From NCBI GenBank assembly GCA_018287875.1, contig JAGVVL010000029.1, positions 772,367 through 836,366 on the forward strand: a stretch of DNA of 64,000 bases, given 5' to 3'. Under the pieces are notes generated by a model. That model was given only the letters and a program-made list of their open reading frames with translations. It made no database searches and was not told the DNA's origin. Source of the stretch: Nigrospora sphaerica. Lineage: Eukaryota > Ascomycota > Sordariomycetes > Amphisphaeriales > Apiosporaceae. Made by a program: the position numbers and the translations under genes. Every line of letters starts with the position of its first letter. Position 1 is the first letter of the stretch. Shown here piece by piece: positions 52,387 to 63,071 of the stretch.

Positions 52387-54331
52387 ATGCCTTATCTCAA
52401 AAAAACCCACTACTTACCCACATCCGTCTGAGTATGATTCTGTGTGGAATGGTCTGTCCAACTATATGGTGTCAGGAAAGAGTAGAGAAAGACTTAAAAG
52501 GTCAAGGAATAACAAGCAAGTTTATGGATCGTTTGCAAATTGGTTTGCACGATATTAATCAAGGTGCTCAGCTCGGTGTATTTAAAAGCATAGGCCCTAT
52601 ACAGTTATACGGAGAAGGAGATGCACAAGGATTTTCAGGATTTAGCTTTGGTGGTAGAAAAACTTTTGGACATCATCCAAGGTATTGGGGAGGCGCATAC
52701 GCTTATTTTCCTTCCAAAGGTCTGAACTTTCCCATATGGGATCTCACGGTTTTTGGTTTAGAAGGGGGCATCAATGGTGGCAAGGGAGTCTCAATATAGG
52801 ACCCGCTTTTCAAAGTCTACAGGTGTCTGCTTATTGGTTAGAACTACAATTCTTAGGTTGTAAACTATTACCCTCTATAGAAATAGAGCATGATAAGCAA
52901 TATACCTATAACGAAGGGTACGCTTATTTTTTCAAAGGTTCCGTTACACTACCCAATTTTCTAAAATCAGTGGTGATGGAAGGAAAATATGGATATGTCA
53001 CTCAAGATGAATGCCGAAAAGGAAGCATTGGAATTAAGATACCTTGTGATGTATCTTCTGATGCTGAACCGACATGGTTGAGACGCCAACTCAACGCCAC
53101 CCCTTATTTGTCTACAAGACGTTTAGTGCACAAAAATCCAAGCACCTTAAGCAAGGACAGTGACAGTGTGTTCGCTAAAACGAAAGAGTATGATTCATTG
53201 ATCGAGAGAATTAGAAATAATAATCCTGAGGCAGTGCAATCATTTTGGAAAGATAAAAATAATAGAAGTGAGTTTAACAATTCATTTGTCATGGCTGCGG
53301 CGTTGGGAGATAGCAAGGCTGTAAAAATATTCATAGATTATGTTACAAATATAAATAAACCGAATGAACTGAATATAGCAAATATACGAGATAAAAACGG
53401 CGTCACCGCATTAGTCAATGCTAGTAAAAATGACAAGGTTGATATAGTCCGCATGCTATTAGAGGCTGGCGCAGGCAAAGAAAATAACAAATATCTTGGC
53501 ACGGCCTTAGTCGAAGCATCTAGGAAAAAACATTATCAGACTATGCAGCTGCTCTTAAATCAAGGTGCAGTAAATATAAAACAGTCTTGTGCAGATGCAT
53601 TAGTAATAGCTGCTAGTATAGGAAATAATAAGATTATTGAGTTACTAAAGAGTCATTCTGTAGATCTCAATGCAAAAAATTCATCGGGGGAAACTGCATT
53701 ACTGAGTGCTGTAAAAGGTGGTTATGGTGACACCGTTGAATGCTTGCTGAATCAGGGCGCTGCATTGACTATTGATGCATTAGTGGAGGCTAGTGCATAT
53801 GGTAAGTGTGAGCTTATCCCTTCATTATTAAGCAAAGGTCTGGATATCAATCAGAAAAGCAAGTCCGGAGAAACTGCATTAACCGCAGCAGCTCAAGAAG
53901 GGCAGCTAGACGCCTGCAAATCATTATTAGGCTACAATGCAGATATCAATGGTCGAGACGGAGGTGGTAACACTCCATTACTAAAAGCTTCTGAATACGG
54001 TAGGTTGAATGTTGTAGAATTACTATCCTTAAAAGGGGCAGAAGTGGATGCGAAGAACAGTGAAGGGAAAACTCCTCTATTTGTAGCAATTGAATCAGTA
54101 CGCTCACCAAATAATACAATACGTATACAAATTGTTGAGCACTTAGTAGGTAAAGGAGCAAGCACGGAGACCAAAGATAATAAGGATAACACGCTTTTAC
54201 ATGCCGCTGCGGGTCGTGCTCAAAACGCTCTCATGATTAAATTCTTAATGGAGGAATACGGGCTTAAAAACAATACGAAAAATAAGGATAACAAAACCCC
54301 TCTGACAATAACAAAGAAAAAGAAAATTTAA
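52387..54331 (+). CDS. Exported beta-domain plus ankyrin protein, paralog D (two frame breaks)
   Basis: About 648 residues. Correcting the A7 run 52399-52405 gives a signal peptide, PYLKKNPLLTHIRLSMILCG then MVCPTIWCQE, which matches that of paralog C in position. The G3 run 52784-52786 needs one base to give GGINGGKGSLNIGPAFQSL. The beta domain is the most diverged of the four (MDRLQIGLHD, GRKTFGHHPRYWGGAYAYFP, YWLELQFLGCKLLPSIEIEH, WLRRQLNATPYL). Then about nine ankyrin-like repeats follow, for example GETALTAAAQEGQLDACKSL. Cysteines in the signal-peptide region (SMILCGMVCPTIWC) leave open a lipoprotein-type processing. Confidence 0.7.
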
Positions 54332-54561
54332 ATGCTTTGAGGCTTTATGGTATTACCAAATAAACATATCAATACTCAACTTTAGATAGTCTAACAATAT
54401 GCTTTCCAATCAGGGTGTAAGAGTTAATGCGAAAAGCTAACCTGGTATTTCTATATAACTCATTGCTAACCAACCTGATTATTAGGTAATAATCTATAAT
54501 CAGTTGCTATAAGATGTAATGCGCAAGAAAAACCAAGTCTGCTTAGCATGTAGAGGTACAG

Positions 54562-55818
54562 TCATACTCTCCTAAATATTAATACATTATTAGTTCCACC
54601 AAACCCAAAAGAATTAGACAAGGCAATATTCACTTCTCCCGATTGAGCATGATGCGCCACCAAATTTAACCCTTTACACTCTAAAGCAGGATTGTCTAAG
54701 TTAATGGTAGGCGGAACGACTTGATCTCTAATTGCCAATAAACAAAAGGCTGCTTCCAATGCACCCGCTGCCCCTAACAAGTGACCAGTCATTGATTTAG
54801 TGGCACTAATTTTTAATTGAGTTACTTTCTCTTGCCATATGGATTCGATGGCTTTAATTTCTGTTATATCGCCTTTAACAGTCGAGGTAGCATGCGCATT
54901 AATATAATCCACCGCCTGTGGCTCAATGTTCGCTTCCTTTAATGCTTTCTGAATAGCATATTGCACACCTTTGCCATCTGGTTCGGGTGCTGTAATATCA
55001 TAAGCATCCGAACTCATGCCGGTACCCACTAGCTCTCCATAAATAGGGGCACGACGAGCTTTGGCATGAGTATATTCTTCCAATACTAAAATAGCCGCAC
55101 CATCTGCTAATACAAAACCGTCTCGTTTATCATCCCACGGACGAGAGGCTTGTTCAGGATATTGATATTGTTTAGAGAGAGCTCGACAGGCCGTAAACCC
55201 TGCAATACTTAAAGGTGTGGTGCCCATTTCTGAACCGCCTGCTATCATAATTTTAGCATCGCCTCGCTTAATACATTGGGCAGCGATGGCAATGTTATGG
55301 GCGCCTGTGGCGCACGCACTACCTACTGAAAAATTTGGTCCCTGAAAATTATATTCAATAGCACATAACCCGGCTAGCATATTACTGAGCATACCCGGTA
55401 TAAAAAAAGGGGAGGGTAAAAATCGAGATACTCCACCCAATGTATTTGCGCTTATTAGTTTTTGATATTGCGTTTCAATGGTATGTAGTCCACCAAGGCC
55501 AGATCCAATACTTACTCCAATTTGTCTAGGATCGATACGAGAAGATAGTAAGGCAGCGTCTCCAATAGCTTCAGAAGCAGCTTGCAATCCGTATTGAATA
55601 AACCAATCCATTTTTTTGATATGTTTGGTTTGAAAAGTAGTTAAGCTGAAGTTTTTAATGAGCCCTGCTATTGTAGGCGTCTCTATACCTGCTCTTTCTT
55701 TCTTTAATAACTCAATACCACTTTGACCAGCTATAATCTTATGCCACGTACTTTTCGTATCTAAGCCAAGTGGTGTCACCATTCCAATGCCTGTGATGAC
55801 TACCTGAGGAGAAGACAT
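54562..55818 (-). CDS. fabF: 3-oxoacyl-ACP synthase II FabF
   Basis: Condensing enzyme of fatty-acid elongation, 418 residues from ATG 55818, unbroken. It opens PQVVITGIGMVTPLGLDT. The catalytic Cys is in GSACATGAHNIAIAAQ, the two histidines in DYINAHATSTVKGD and SMTGHLLGAAGALEA; the C-terminus is SNSFGFGGTNNVLI. The TTG six codons upstream is a weaker start. It follows the acyl carrier protein gene on the same strand. Confidence 0.94.
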   Translation of the reverse strand: MSSPQVVITGIGMVTPLGLDTKSTWHKIIAGQSGIELLKKERAGIETPTIAGLIKNFSLTTFQTKHIKKMDWFIQYGLQAASEAIGDAALLSSRIDPRQIGVSIGSGLGGLHTIETQYQKLISANTLGGVSRFLPSPFFIPGMLSNMLAGLCAIEYNFQGPNFSVGSACATGAHNIAIAAQCIKRGDAKIMIAGGSEMGTTPLSIAGFTACRALSKQYQYPEQASRPWDDKRDGFVLADGAAILVLEEYTHAKARRAPIYGELVGTGMSSDAYDITAPEPDGKGVQYAIQKALKEANIEPQAVDYINAHATSTVKGDITEIKAIESIWQEKVTQLKISATKSMTGHLLGAAGALEAAFCLLAIRDQVVPPTINLDNPALECKGLNLVAHHAQSGEVNIALSNSFGFGGTNNVLIFRRV

Positions 55819-55836
55819 ATATCGAGTTTGTTTCAA

Positions 55837-56097
55837 TTATAAAGTGGCGTTAACAATATAGTCCACTAGGCGTTGAATCGTATTAAGCTCGCTGACTTTC
55901 TCATCAGGAACATTTACATTGAATTCTTCATGAATCCTCATAAGCAATTCAGCTAACTCTAATGAGCAAATATTAATGGCTTGATCGGACTGCTCGTTTG
56001 CACTTAAATAAATTTCCGATTGTAATGATGCTTGGTCGTGACCAGTTATTTCTGAAATAATGGATTTAATACGATTTTCTATTACTTCACGCGTCAT
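55837..56097 (-). CDS. Acyl carrier protein with CSL instead of DSL motif
   Basis: 86 residues from ATG 56097, with the fold of an acyl carrier protein: MTREVIENRIKSIISEITG, helix 2 SLELAELLMRIHEEFNVNVP and DEKVSELNTIQRLVDYIVNA. The pantetheine-bearing Ser is kept, but the usual Asp before it is Cys (ICSLELAE). It lies between ftsK and fabF, so it could be the acyl donor for FabF or a special ACP; no other ACP is in the window. The phosphopantetheinyl attachment is therefore plausible but not certain. Confidence 0.75.
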   Translation of the reverse strand: MTREVIENRIKSIISEITGHDQASLQSEIYLSANEQSDQAINICSLELAELLMRIHEEFNVNVPDEKVSELNTIQRLVDYIVNATL

Positions 56098-56122
56098 ATA
56101 AGTAGCCTTGATAAAAAAATAA

Positions 56123-58588
56123 TTAATCTTTTTCTGGAGTGAGTACTTCTCGTCTTCCATTTTGGGCCATACTGCTAACCAATCCTTCTTCTTCCATTTG
56201 TTCTAGTAGCCCGGCTGCTCGATTATACCCAATTTTTAGTCGGCGTTGTACATTAGAAATAGAAGCTCTTCGAGTTTCCAGAATTAATTGAACGGCTTGT
56301 TCATATAAAGACTCTTCTTCATCATTTTGATTGTTTTCAGCAGTTTGACGTTTCTCTTCTTCTGGTTCAGTAAAAGAGATTTTATAATCTGGTGGGCCTG
56401 CTTTTTCAAGGCTTCAACTACTTGATGCACTTCATGGTCAGCCACAAATGCGCCATGCACCCTTGAAGTGATACTAGTGCCTGGTGGCATATATAACATA
56501 TCTCCATGCCCTAATAACTGTTCAGCACCTTGTTGCCCTAAAATAGTGCGAGAATCAATACCTGAGGAAACTTGAAATGCAATTCTTGTGGGAATGTTTG
56601 CTTTAATCAATCCTGTAATGACATCGACTGACGGTCTTTGTGTTGCTAAAATCAAATGAATACCAGCGGCTCGTGCTTTTTGTGCTAAACGGGCAATCAA
56701 TTCCTCTACTTTTTCCCGACTACCATAATCAGATCCGCAAATTCATCTGCTAGTACCACAATATAAGGAAGTGGTTCTAATAATATAGGATCCTTGTCAT
56801 TGTGATGCGCTTCTTGCGCGAGAGGATCGATTAAAGGCTTGCCTTCTGCAACTGCTGCTTCTATTTTCTGATTGTATCCCGCTAGATTTCTGACACCAAG
56901 CAAAGACATCAAGTGGTAGCGCCTATCCATTTCTTTGATACACCATTGCAAAGCATTAGCTGCTTTTTTCATATCCGTCACTACCGGCGATAACAAATGG
57001 GGAATCCCTTCATAAATAGATAGTTCTAGCATTTTAGGATCGATCATAATAAGTCGTACTTGATCTGGCGTGGACTTATATAAAATACTTAGCAACATCG
57101 CGTTTAGACCCACCGATTTTCCAGAACCCGTCGTGCCCGCTACTAATAAATGAGGCATTTTACCTAAATCGACAATTACCGATTCACCGGCAATATCTTT
57201 TCCTAATGCCATGAGCAAAGGAGAAGTATTATCAGTGTAATTCTTGGATTCTAATAATTCACGCAAACGAACCATCGCACGCGTTGGATTAGGTAATTCC
57301 AATCCTACGACGGGCTTGCCTGGAATAATTTCTACAATACGCACACTCACTACTGCTAATGAGCGAGCTAAATCTGTTGCTAGGGCGGTAATACGACTTG
57401 CTTTAACTCCTGGTGCTAAGCGCATCTCAAAACGAGTAACGACAGGTCCGGGATAAGCGCCTACTACTTCCACTTGAATACCAAAGTCTTTCAATTGTAA
57501 TTCTACTTCTTTCGCTAAAGCCTTAAGTTCTTCCTGTGAATAGGCTGCTTGTTCATTATTTTCTGCTATATCTAATAATTCTAAAGAAGGTGGAAGATGG
57601 GCTGAGGCGCTAGAGCCTGACATAGAGACTGGTTTATTTATCGAAACCTGTTGCACTTTTTTCGGGATATCCATCGCAGGGCGTTGCAGTTTCTGTGGTA
57701 CAGGTGTGTCAGGCGTAGTCTCACTTAAATCAGAAGAGGGGGAAACTTCAGGAGGAGAAACTGGTGTTTTTTAAGAATGACTGGTTTTGGGGTGACTATT
57801 TTAGATTCTTTTTTAATTTCTTGCTTGGTATGACCCAATCCCATTTTTGCTATGTCAATAAAACTGCTTTGTACTTTGCATAAAATGGTCCATACCCAAT
57901 GAATGAACTGTTCTATGATACTAACCCATGACACACCAGTCGCTAAGGTCATGCCTGTTAAAAATAGTACGCTAAGTAATAGTCGGATCCCTGTATCCCC
58001 TACAAATTTGCTAAAATAGGCATCAATATAAAAACCAATGAGGCCACCTGGGTAAGGCAAACCATGATGTAAATTAAAACTTGCATTAAAACCGCACCCT
58101 GCTGTAATAATGCAAACAAAACCCAGCGCTTGACACATTGCTAATAGATAGTTCGTTTCCCAATCTAATAACCTATTTTTGAAACTCAATATACCGATAT
58201 AACTTAAACTAGCGGGTAATAAGTATGCCATGGCCCCTATTTGCAGAAATAACCACCTAGCGGTGTAGTAACCAATTTGTCCTCCCAGATTATTAGCCGC
58301 ATAGATAATAAGTTGGGTAGTATTTCTAGCAGGTTGGTAGCTCGTCATAGAGAGACTTAAAAATAAAGCAAGTGCAATACAGCTAATTGAAAAGCCTTCT
58401 AAGAAACGATGTCTGATCGCCAAGGGCTCCGCATGGGCAATCGGTGCTCTAATCATTTGACGTGATTTAGGCACTCCATGATTTTTAAGCGTTGGCTCTT
58501 TAACTAATTTTTTCTTTATTTTCATTTTATCATCAAGCTTTTTAGTTAAACTCAATGGGTTTGAGGAAGAAGATTTATTATTATGCAA
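56123..58588 (-). CDS. ftsK: DNA translocase FtsK (three frame breaks)
   Basis: Septum-anchored motor that clears chromosomes at division. About 822 residues. The N-terminal membrane segments include [14 protein letters not shown] and [14 protein letters not shown], then a Pro/Ser linker. Breaks at the T6 run 57767-57772, T5 run 56710-56714 and T5 run 56402-56406 each need one base. The motor has [19 protein letters not shown] (Walker A), [17 protein letters not shown] and [12 protein letters not shown] (Walker B). After the third break the winged-helix gamma domain reads [20 protein letters not shown] and then [12 protein letters not shown], to the stop at 56123. The ACP gene follows after about 25 bases. 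Confidence 0.93.
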
Positions 58589-58748
58589 AATATAAAGGTA
58601 TCAATAAAATCCATGTCAATCATTTTTATCATTGTAACGGATTTCGCCTACTGCATATAGCCGACTACTTTTTCCATGTAATGTTTACTATACATCGCAT
58701 TTGTGATAGCTTTTTTTGATTTTATACACTCCTTTCCCTATTAAAAAT

Positions 58749-59957
58749 ATGTCCATCTTGTCTGATACTGCTTTAGTATATTCAGTAGGAGAGCTTAATC
58801 AAATGGTGTCCGCTTCTTTATCAGAAGCTTTTCCTTCACTCATTGTATCAGGAGAAATATCAAATTTTTCTTGTCCTCGTTCAGGACATTGGTATTTTTC
58901 TCTTAAAGATAAAGTAGCGCAAATACGTTGCGTCTTCTTTCAAGGTCAACGCCGTTCCCAAAGCTTGCATTTAGCCGATGGCATGCAAATTATTGTTAAA
59001 GCACGCCTTCGATTATATGAAGTGCGAGGAGACTTTCAACTAATGATTGAAGCCGTTGAGCGCGTAGGAGATGGGGTGCTGCAACAAAAGTTTGAAGCAT
59101 TAAAGGCAAGGTTAGCTGAAGAAGGTTTGTTTGACACTCAATATAAAAAACCACTACCCAAATGGATTAAAACGCTAGGTATTATTACGTCTCCTTCAGG
59201 TGCTGCCATTCGAGATATCTTATCTGTATTGAAACGCCGTTTTCCCTCGATAGAGATCATTATTTATCCTACTTTAGTTCAAGGACAAGAAGCAGCACAA
59301 CAAATTACTGATCAAATTCAATTAGCTAACCAACGACAAGAATGTGATCTTTTATTACTAAGTCGAGGGGGCGGTTCTTTAGAAGATTTATGGCCTTTTA
59401 ATGAAGAAATAGTAGCCCGTGCTATTTTTAATAGTAGCTTGCCTATTGTAAATGCGGTAGGACATGAAATTGATGTCACTATCGCCGATTTTGTAGCGGA
59501 TATTCGGGCAGCCACGCCCTCTGCAGCGGCTGAAATGATCAGCCCTGACCAAATGGTTTGGAAAGATCAATTACAGGCATTAAGCAATCAACTACGTCGT
59601 CGAATGGAGACTTTAATACAAACCTATCATCAGCGTTTATTAATGCTTAAACGATGCTTGCGGCATCCGGGTCAAAAGTTAAGAAATTTATCTCAACAAC
59701 TGGATGATCAGGAACGACGTATACAGACGGCTATGCAACAACAATGGGAACGTAAGCAAAATAAGCTTATTTACCTTACACGATTGTTAGATAGCTTAAG
59801 CCCTAGTGCTACGTTAGTCAGAGGATATGCCTTAGTTAAAACATATAAAACCAATCGGATTATTCACGATGTTTCTCAAGTAGAGACAGGGGAAGCGCTT
59901 GAGATTCAATTAGCAAAAGGGAACTTGCTTTGTGAAGTGAAGGAAAAAATTGCTTAA
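58749..59957 (+). CDS. xseA: Exodeoxyribonuclease VII large subunit
   Basis: Single-strand exonuclease subunit. 402 residues from ATG 58749 (SILSDTALVYSVGELNQMVS), unbroken. The OB domain has SGEISNFSCPRSGHWYFSLK and IRCVFFQG; the catalytic region has GIITSPSGAAIRDILSVLKR, LLLLSRGGGSLEDLWPFNEE, VNAVGHEIDVTIADFVADIR and ATPSAAAEM. A longer in-frame start at 58716 is possible. The small subunit xseB is not adjacent. Confidence 0.95.
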   Translation: MSILSDTALVYSVGELNQMVSASLSEAFPSLIVSGEISNFSCPRSGHWYFSLKDKVAQIRCVFFQGQRRSQSLHLADGMQIIVKARLRLYEVRGDFQLMIEAVERVGDGVLQQKFEALKARLAEEGLFDTQYKKPLPKWIKTLGIITSPSGAAIRDILSVLKRRFPSIEIIIYPTLVQGQEAAQQITDQIQLANQRQECDLLLLSRGGGSLEDLWPFNEEIVARAIFNSSLPIVNAVGHEIDVTIADFVADIRAATPSAAAEMISPDQMVWKDQLQALSNQLRRRMETLIQTYHQRLLMLKRCLRHPGQKLRNLSQQLDDQERRIQTAMQQQWERKQNKLIYLTRLLDSLSPSATLVRGYALVKTYKTNRIIHDVSQVETGEALEIQLAKGNLLCEVKEKIA

Positions 59958-59967
59958 GGAAAAGCAA

Positions 59968-59995
59968 TGGTGGAGCCAGGCGGGTTCGAACCGCC

Positions 59996-60036
<41 letters not shown>

Positions 60037-60043
60037 TGGCCCC
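59968..60043 (-). tRNA. tRNA-Ala (anticodon GGC)
   Basis: Read on the minus strand it begins GGGGCCATAGCTCAGCTGGG, with D-arm, anticodon stem CTTGC/GCAAG around loop ATGGCAT (anticodon GGC), GGTTCGAACCC T-arm, and an encoded CCA end. 76 bases. Its first 10 bases overlap the 3' end of gltX. Confidence 0.97.
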
Positions 60044-61418
60044 TGATGGGTGATAGGATGTAAACGATCCAATACTCTAGCTTTGCCTAATAGCTGAATC
60101 GTTATATCCATAGGAGGTGAAATAGTAGCACCGACTAATAATTGACGCAACGGTTGAAATAGCTCACCTGGTTTTAAATCATGTTGTTTAATGATATCTT
60201 GCAACACTTCATAAATGTTTGATTTTTCCCATTGAGATAAGTTTGAAAGCTTATTATATAGATTGAGTAAAGCAAGCAAGGATGATTTTGAAAAATCTTG
60301 ATGAATAGGCACAGGTTTTTCATAAAAAAACCGACTTTTTCTGCCATTTCTTTAATCGTTTTAACACGACTTCGTTGCGCCTCAATTATCTCTTCCAAAG
60401 AAGCTTTAGGATGCTGGTCCCAACCCCAGTCTTCAGTAAAAGGAATCATCGCTTTCATTAAGCTTGATATCTCTGCCTGCTTTAAATAATGCTGATTTAA
60501 CCATAAAAGCTTATCTGGATTAAGCATACCAGGTGATTTGCTTAAATGTGTGCCATCAAAATAGCGAATTAACTCTTCTTTTGAGAAACATTCTTGGTCA
60601 CCGTGAGACCATCCTAATCGAACCAGATAGTTAATCACGGTTTCTGGTAAAAAACCCTCTTTTTGATAATCAATAATACTCGTTGCTCCTGCCCGTTTAG
60701 ATAACTTTTTCCCTTCATGCGAATGAATCATAGGTAAATGCATATAAACAGGAATAGGGGCGTTTAGCGCTTTCAATACATTAATTTGTCGCGGCGTATT
60801 ATTTAAATGATCATTACCACGAATGACATGCGTAATATTTGCTTCATAATCATCCACTACCACGGTAAAATTATAAGTAGGGGTGCCATCACTTCTCACT
60901 AATACAAAATCATCTAGTTCTGCATTATTAAATTGAACCAGGCCTAATACTTTATCTTCTACCGATACGATACCTTCTTTAGGATTTTTAAATCGAATCA
61001 CTTTCCCTTCTCCAGAAGCGTGCACCTTAGCATCAGTACGACAGTGTCCGTCATAACGAGGTTTTTCTTGATTTGCGAGCTGCACTTTACGTAACGCTTC
61101 TAATCTTTCGGTACTACATGAGCAAAAATAGGCATCTCCATTTTTTAGTAGGGTATCTACAGTATTATGGTAGATAGCCATTCGCTGAGATTGAAAATAG
61201 GGTCCTTCATCATAATCCAACCCTAACCACTCTAACCCTTGTAAAATAGTTTGTAAGGACTCAGGCGTCGAGCGTTCTTGATCCGTATCTTCAATGCGTA
61301 GGATAAACTTCCCTGCATGATGTCTTGCAAATAACCAAGAGAATAGAGCAGTTCTCACTCCTCCAATATGCAAATCTCCTGTCGGGCTAGGAGCAAACCG
61401 AGTACGAATCACAGTCAT
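60034..61418 (-). CDS. gltX: Glutamate-tRNA ligase (one frame break), overlapping tRNA-Ala
   Basis: Class I synthetase. It starts TVIRTRFAPSPTGDLHIGGV; zinc-type cysteines lie in CSCSTERLEALRKVQ and YDGHCR; GNDHLNNTPRQINVLKAL and the KMSKS-like GKKLSKRAGATS follow. The frame breaks at the A7 run 60324-60330; one base added gives KVGFFYEKPVPIHQDF and continues to a stop at 60034-60036 (HPITHQGP then stop). That stop lies within the tRNA-Ala gene, so the two genes overlap by 10 bases. Joined length 461 residues, in range for GluRS. Confidence 0.93.
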
Positions 61419-61784
61419 CAGTATTCAATAGATAAAAAATTAAATTTTCAATAATATACGCTTTTTGTTGATAAGCGTCATCTACGGTTCTTTTTCAATC
61501 ATTATATTGATGGAATTTTCTTAGCATATTAGACAAACATCGCTTATAATTTGTATATACTTTTATTCATCCTACTTATCTTTTAGCTTCTAAAAACATT
61601 GCTATTTTAGTGATGTATACGATAATGATTGCAATTGATAATACATATGACATAAGCAGTCCGGTCTTTGTTAAAAAGCGTATGATGTAATTCAATAAAA
61701 GACCGCTATTTTCTAGCTTGCATTACCTAGCATAGTACTATATTAGTTTTTACTCGTTTCACTTACCCATAAGATTAACTATTC
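61419..61784. other. Intergenic region between gltX and nuoF
   Basis: 366 bases between divergent genes. A rightward promoter candidate is TTAGCA (61521-61526) with TATAAT (61545-61550), spacing 18. Near 61620-61645 there is a GATAAT-ATTGCAAT-GATAAT pattern that faintly recalls a Fur box; I do not call it one. No other gene or RNA is visible. Confidence 0.35.
61521..61550 (+). promoter_or_regulatory. Promoter candidate for nuoF-recA
   Basis: TATAAT at 61545-61550 is a perfect -10 box, with TTAGCA at 61521-61526 18 bases upstream. It points toward nuoF, whose ATG is 235 bases downstream, leaving a long leader. Confidence 0.35.
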
Positions 61785-63071
61785 ATGCTCACTAATCGCG
61801 TCTGCTTTCGTACTTTAGATCAGCCTAATCCTTTTAGTTTAAAGGCTTATCGTAGGGTTGGAGGGTATAAAGTTTGGGAGCGCATCTTAAAAGAAAAAAC
61901 TCCACCCGCTGAAATTATACAAAGTTTAAAAACGTCGGCTCTACGCGGTAGGGGAGGGGCTGGTTTCTCTACTGGCTTAAAATGGAGTTTTATTAACCCG
62001 AGCTCACCCGGACAAAAATATATTGTTTGTAATGCAGATGAAGGCGAACCAGGGACTTGTAAGGATCGAGACATACTTCGATACAATCCTCATCAAGTCA
62101 TTGAAGGGATGGCCATTGCAGCGTATGTCATGCAAGCGAGTGTAGGCTATCAGTATATTCGAGGAGAATATGAAGAACCCTTTGAAAGAGCTGAAAAAGC
62201 TTTAAGTGAAGCTTATGAAGCTGGTTTCTTAGGGTCAGATATTTTACAATCCGGTTTTCAACTGGATTTATATAATCATCTAGGAGCAGGCGCATATATC
62301 TGTGGAGAGGAAACTGCATTACTCGAATCTTTAGAAGGAAAGAAGGGGATGCCTCGTTTTAAACCACCATTTCCAGCTGTTTTTGGTCTATATGGCCGTC
62401 CTACCACTATCAATAATGTAGAAAGTCTCGCTTCTATTCCTGTGATTTTAGAAAAAGGGGCAGACTGGTTTTTAGAGCAGGGCACCCCTAAAAATGGGGG
62501 TTTTAAAATATTCAGTGTGACCGGTCATGTCAATCAACCCGGTAACTATGAAATACCGCTAGGTACTCCCTTTTCTACTTTGTTAGAAATGGCTGGAGGG
62601 GTAAGAACAGGTCATACATTAAAAGCCGTCATCCCAGGTGGGACTTCTGTTCCTATACTCCCTAAGGAGACAGCCATGCAGTTAATACTAGATTATGATT
62701 CTGTAGTAAAAGCAGGTTCATTATTAGGATCCGGTGCAGTCATTGTCATGGATGATACCACCTGCATGGTAAAAGTATTGGCTCGTATTGCCCGTTTTTA
62801 TCAAGAAGAATCTTGTGGGAAATGCACGCCTTGTCGAGAAGGCACGGGTTGGTTGCGACGTATTGTGGACCGCATTCATGCAGGAAAAGCACCATTATCT
62901 GATATTGAATTATTAAATCGTATTGCAGATAATATTGCAGGAAGAACCATCTGTGCATTGGGTGATGCGGCTGCTACCCCTATCCGAAGTTTTATTCAAC
63001 ATTTCAAAGAAGAATTCATTCATCATATTCAATATCACGCTTGTCCCAACGAGGCACACTATGAGCATTAG
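61785..63071 (+). CDS. nuoF: NADH-quinone oxidoreductase subunit F, isolated from the nuo operon
   Basis: NADH- and FMN-binding subunit of complex I, with one 4Fe-4S cluster. 428 residues, unbroken. [19 protein letters not shown] is the FMN/NADH glycine motif; [38 protein letters not shown] and [19 protein letters not shown] (cluster cysteines) follow. No nuoE or nuoG is next to it, unlike the usual nuoA-N operon. Its end overlaps recA by 10 bases. Confidence 0.95.
   Translation: MLTNRVCFRTLDQPNPFSLKAYRRVGGYKVWERILKEKTPPAEIIQSLKTSALRGRGGAGFSTGLKWSFINPSSPGQKYIVCNADEGEPGTCKDRDILRYNPHQVIEGMAIAAYVMQASVGYQYIRGEYEEPFERAEKALSEAYEAGFLGSDILQSGFQLDLYNHLGAGAYICGEETALLESLEGKKGMPRFKPPFPAVFGLYGRPTTINNVESLASIPVILEKGADWFLEQGTPKNGGFKIFSVTGHVNQPGNYEIPLGTPFSTLLEMAGGVRTGHTLKAVIPGGTSVPILPKETAMQLILDYDSVVKAGSLLGSGAVIVMDDTTCMVKVLARIARFYQEESCGKCTPCREGTGWLRRIVDRIHAGKAPLSDIELLNRIADNIAGRTICALGDAAATPIRSFIQHFKEEFIHHIQYHACPNEAHYEH

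Noticed and set aside
61610..61650. Fur box upstream of nuoF
   Set aside because: There are GATAAT repeats, but spacing and orientation do not match the 19-base Fur consensus.
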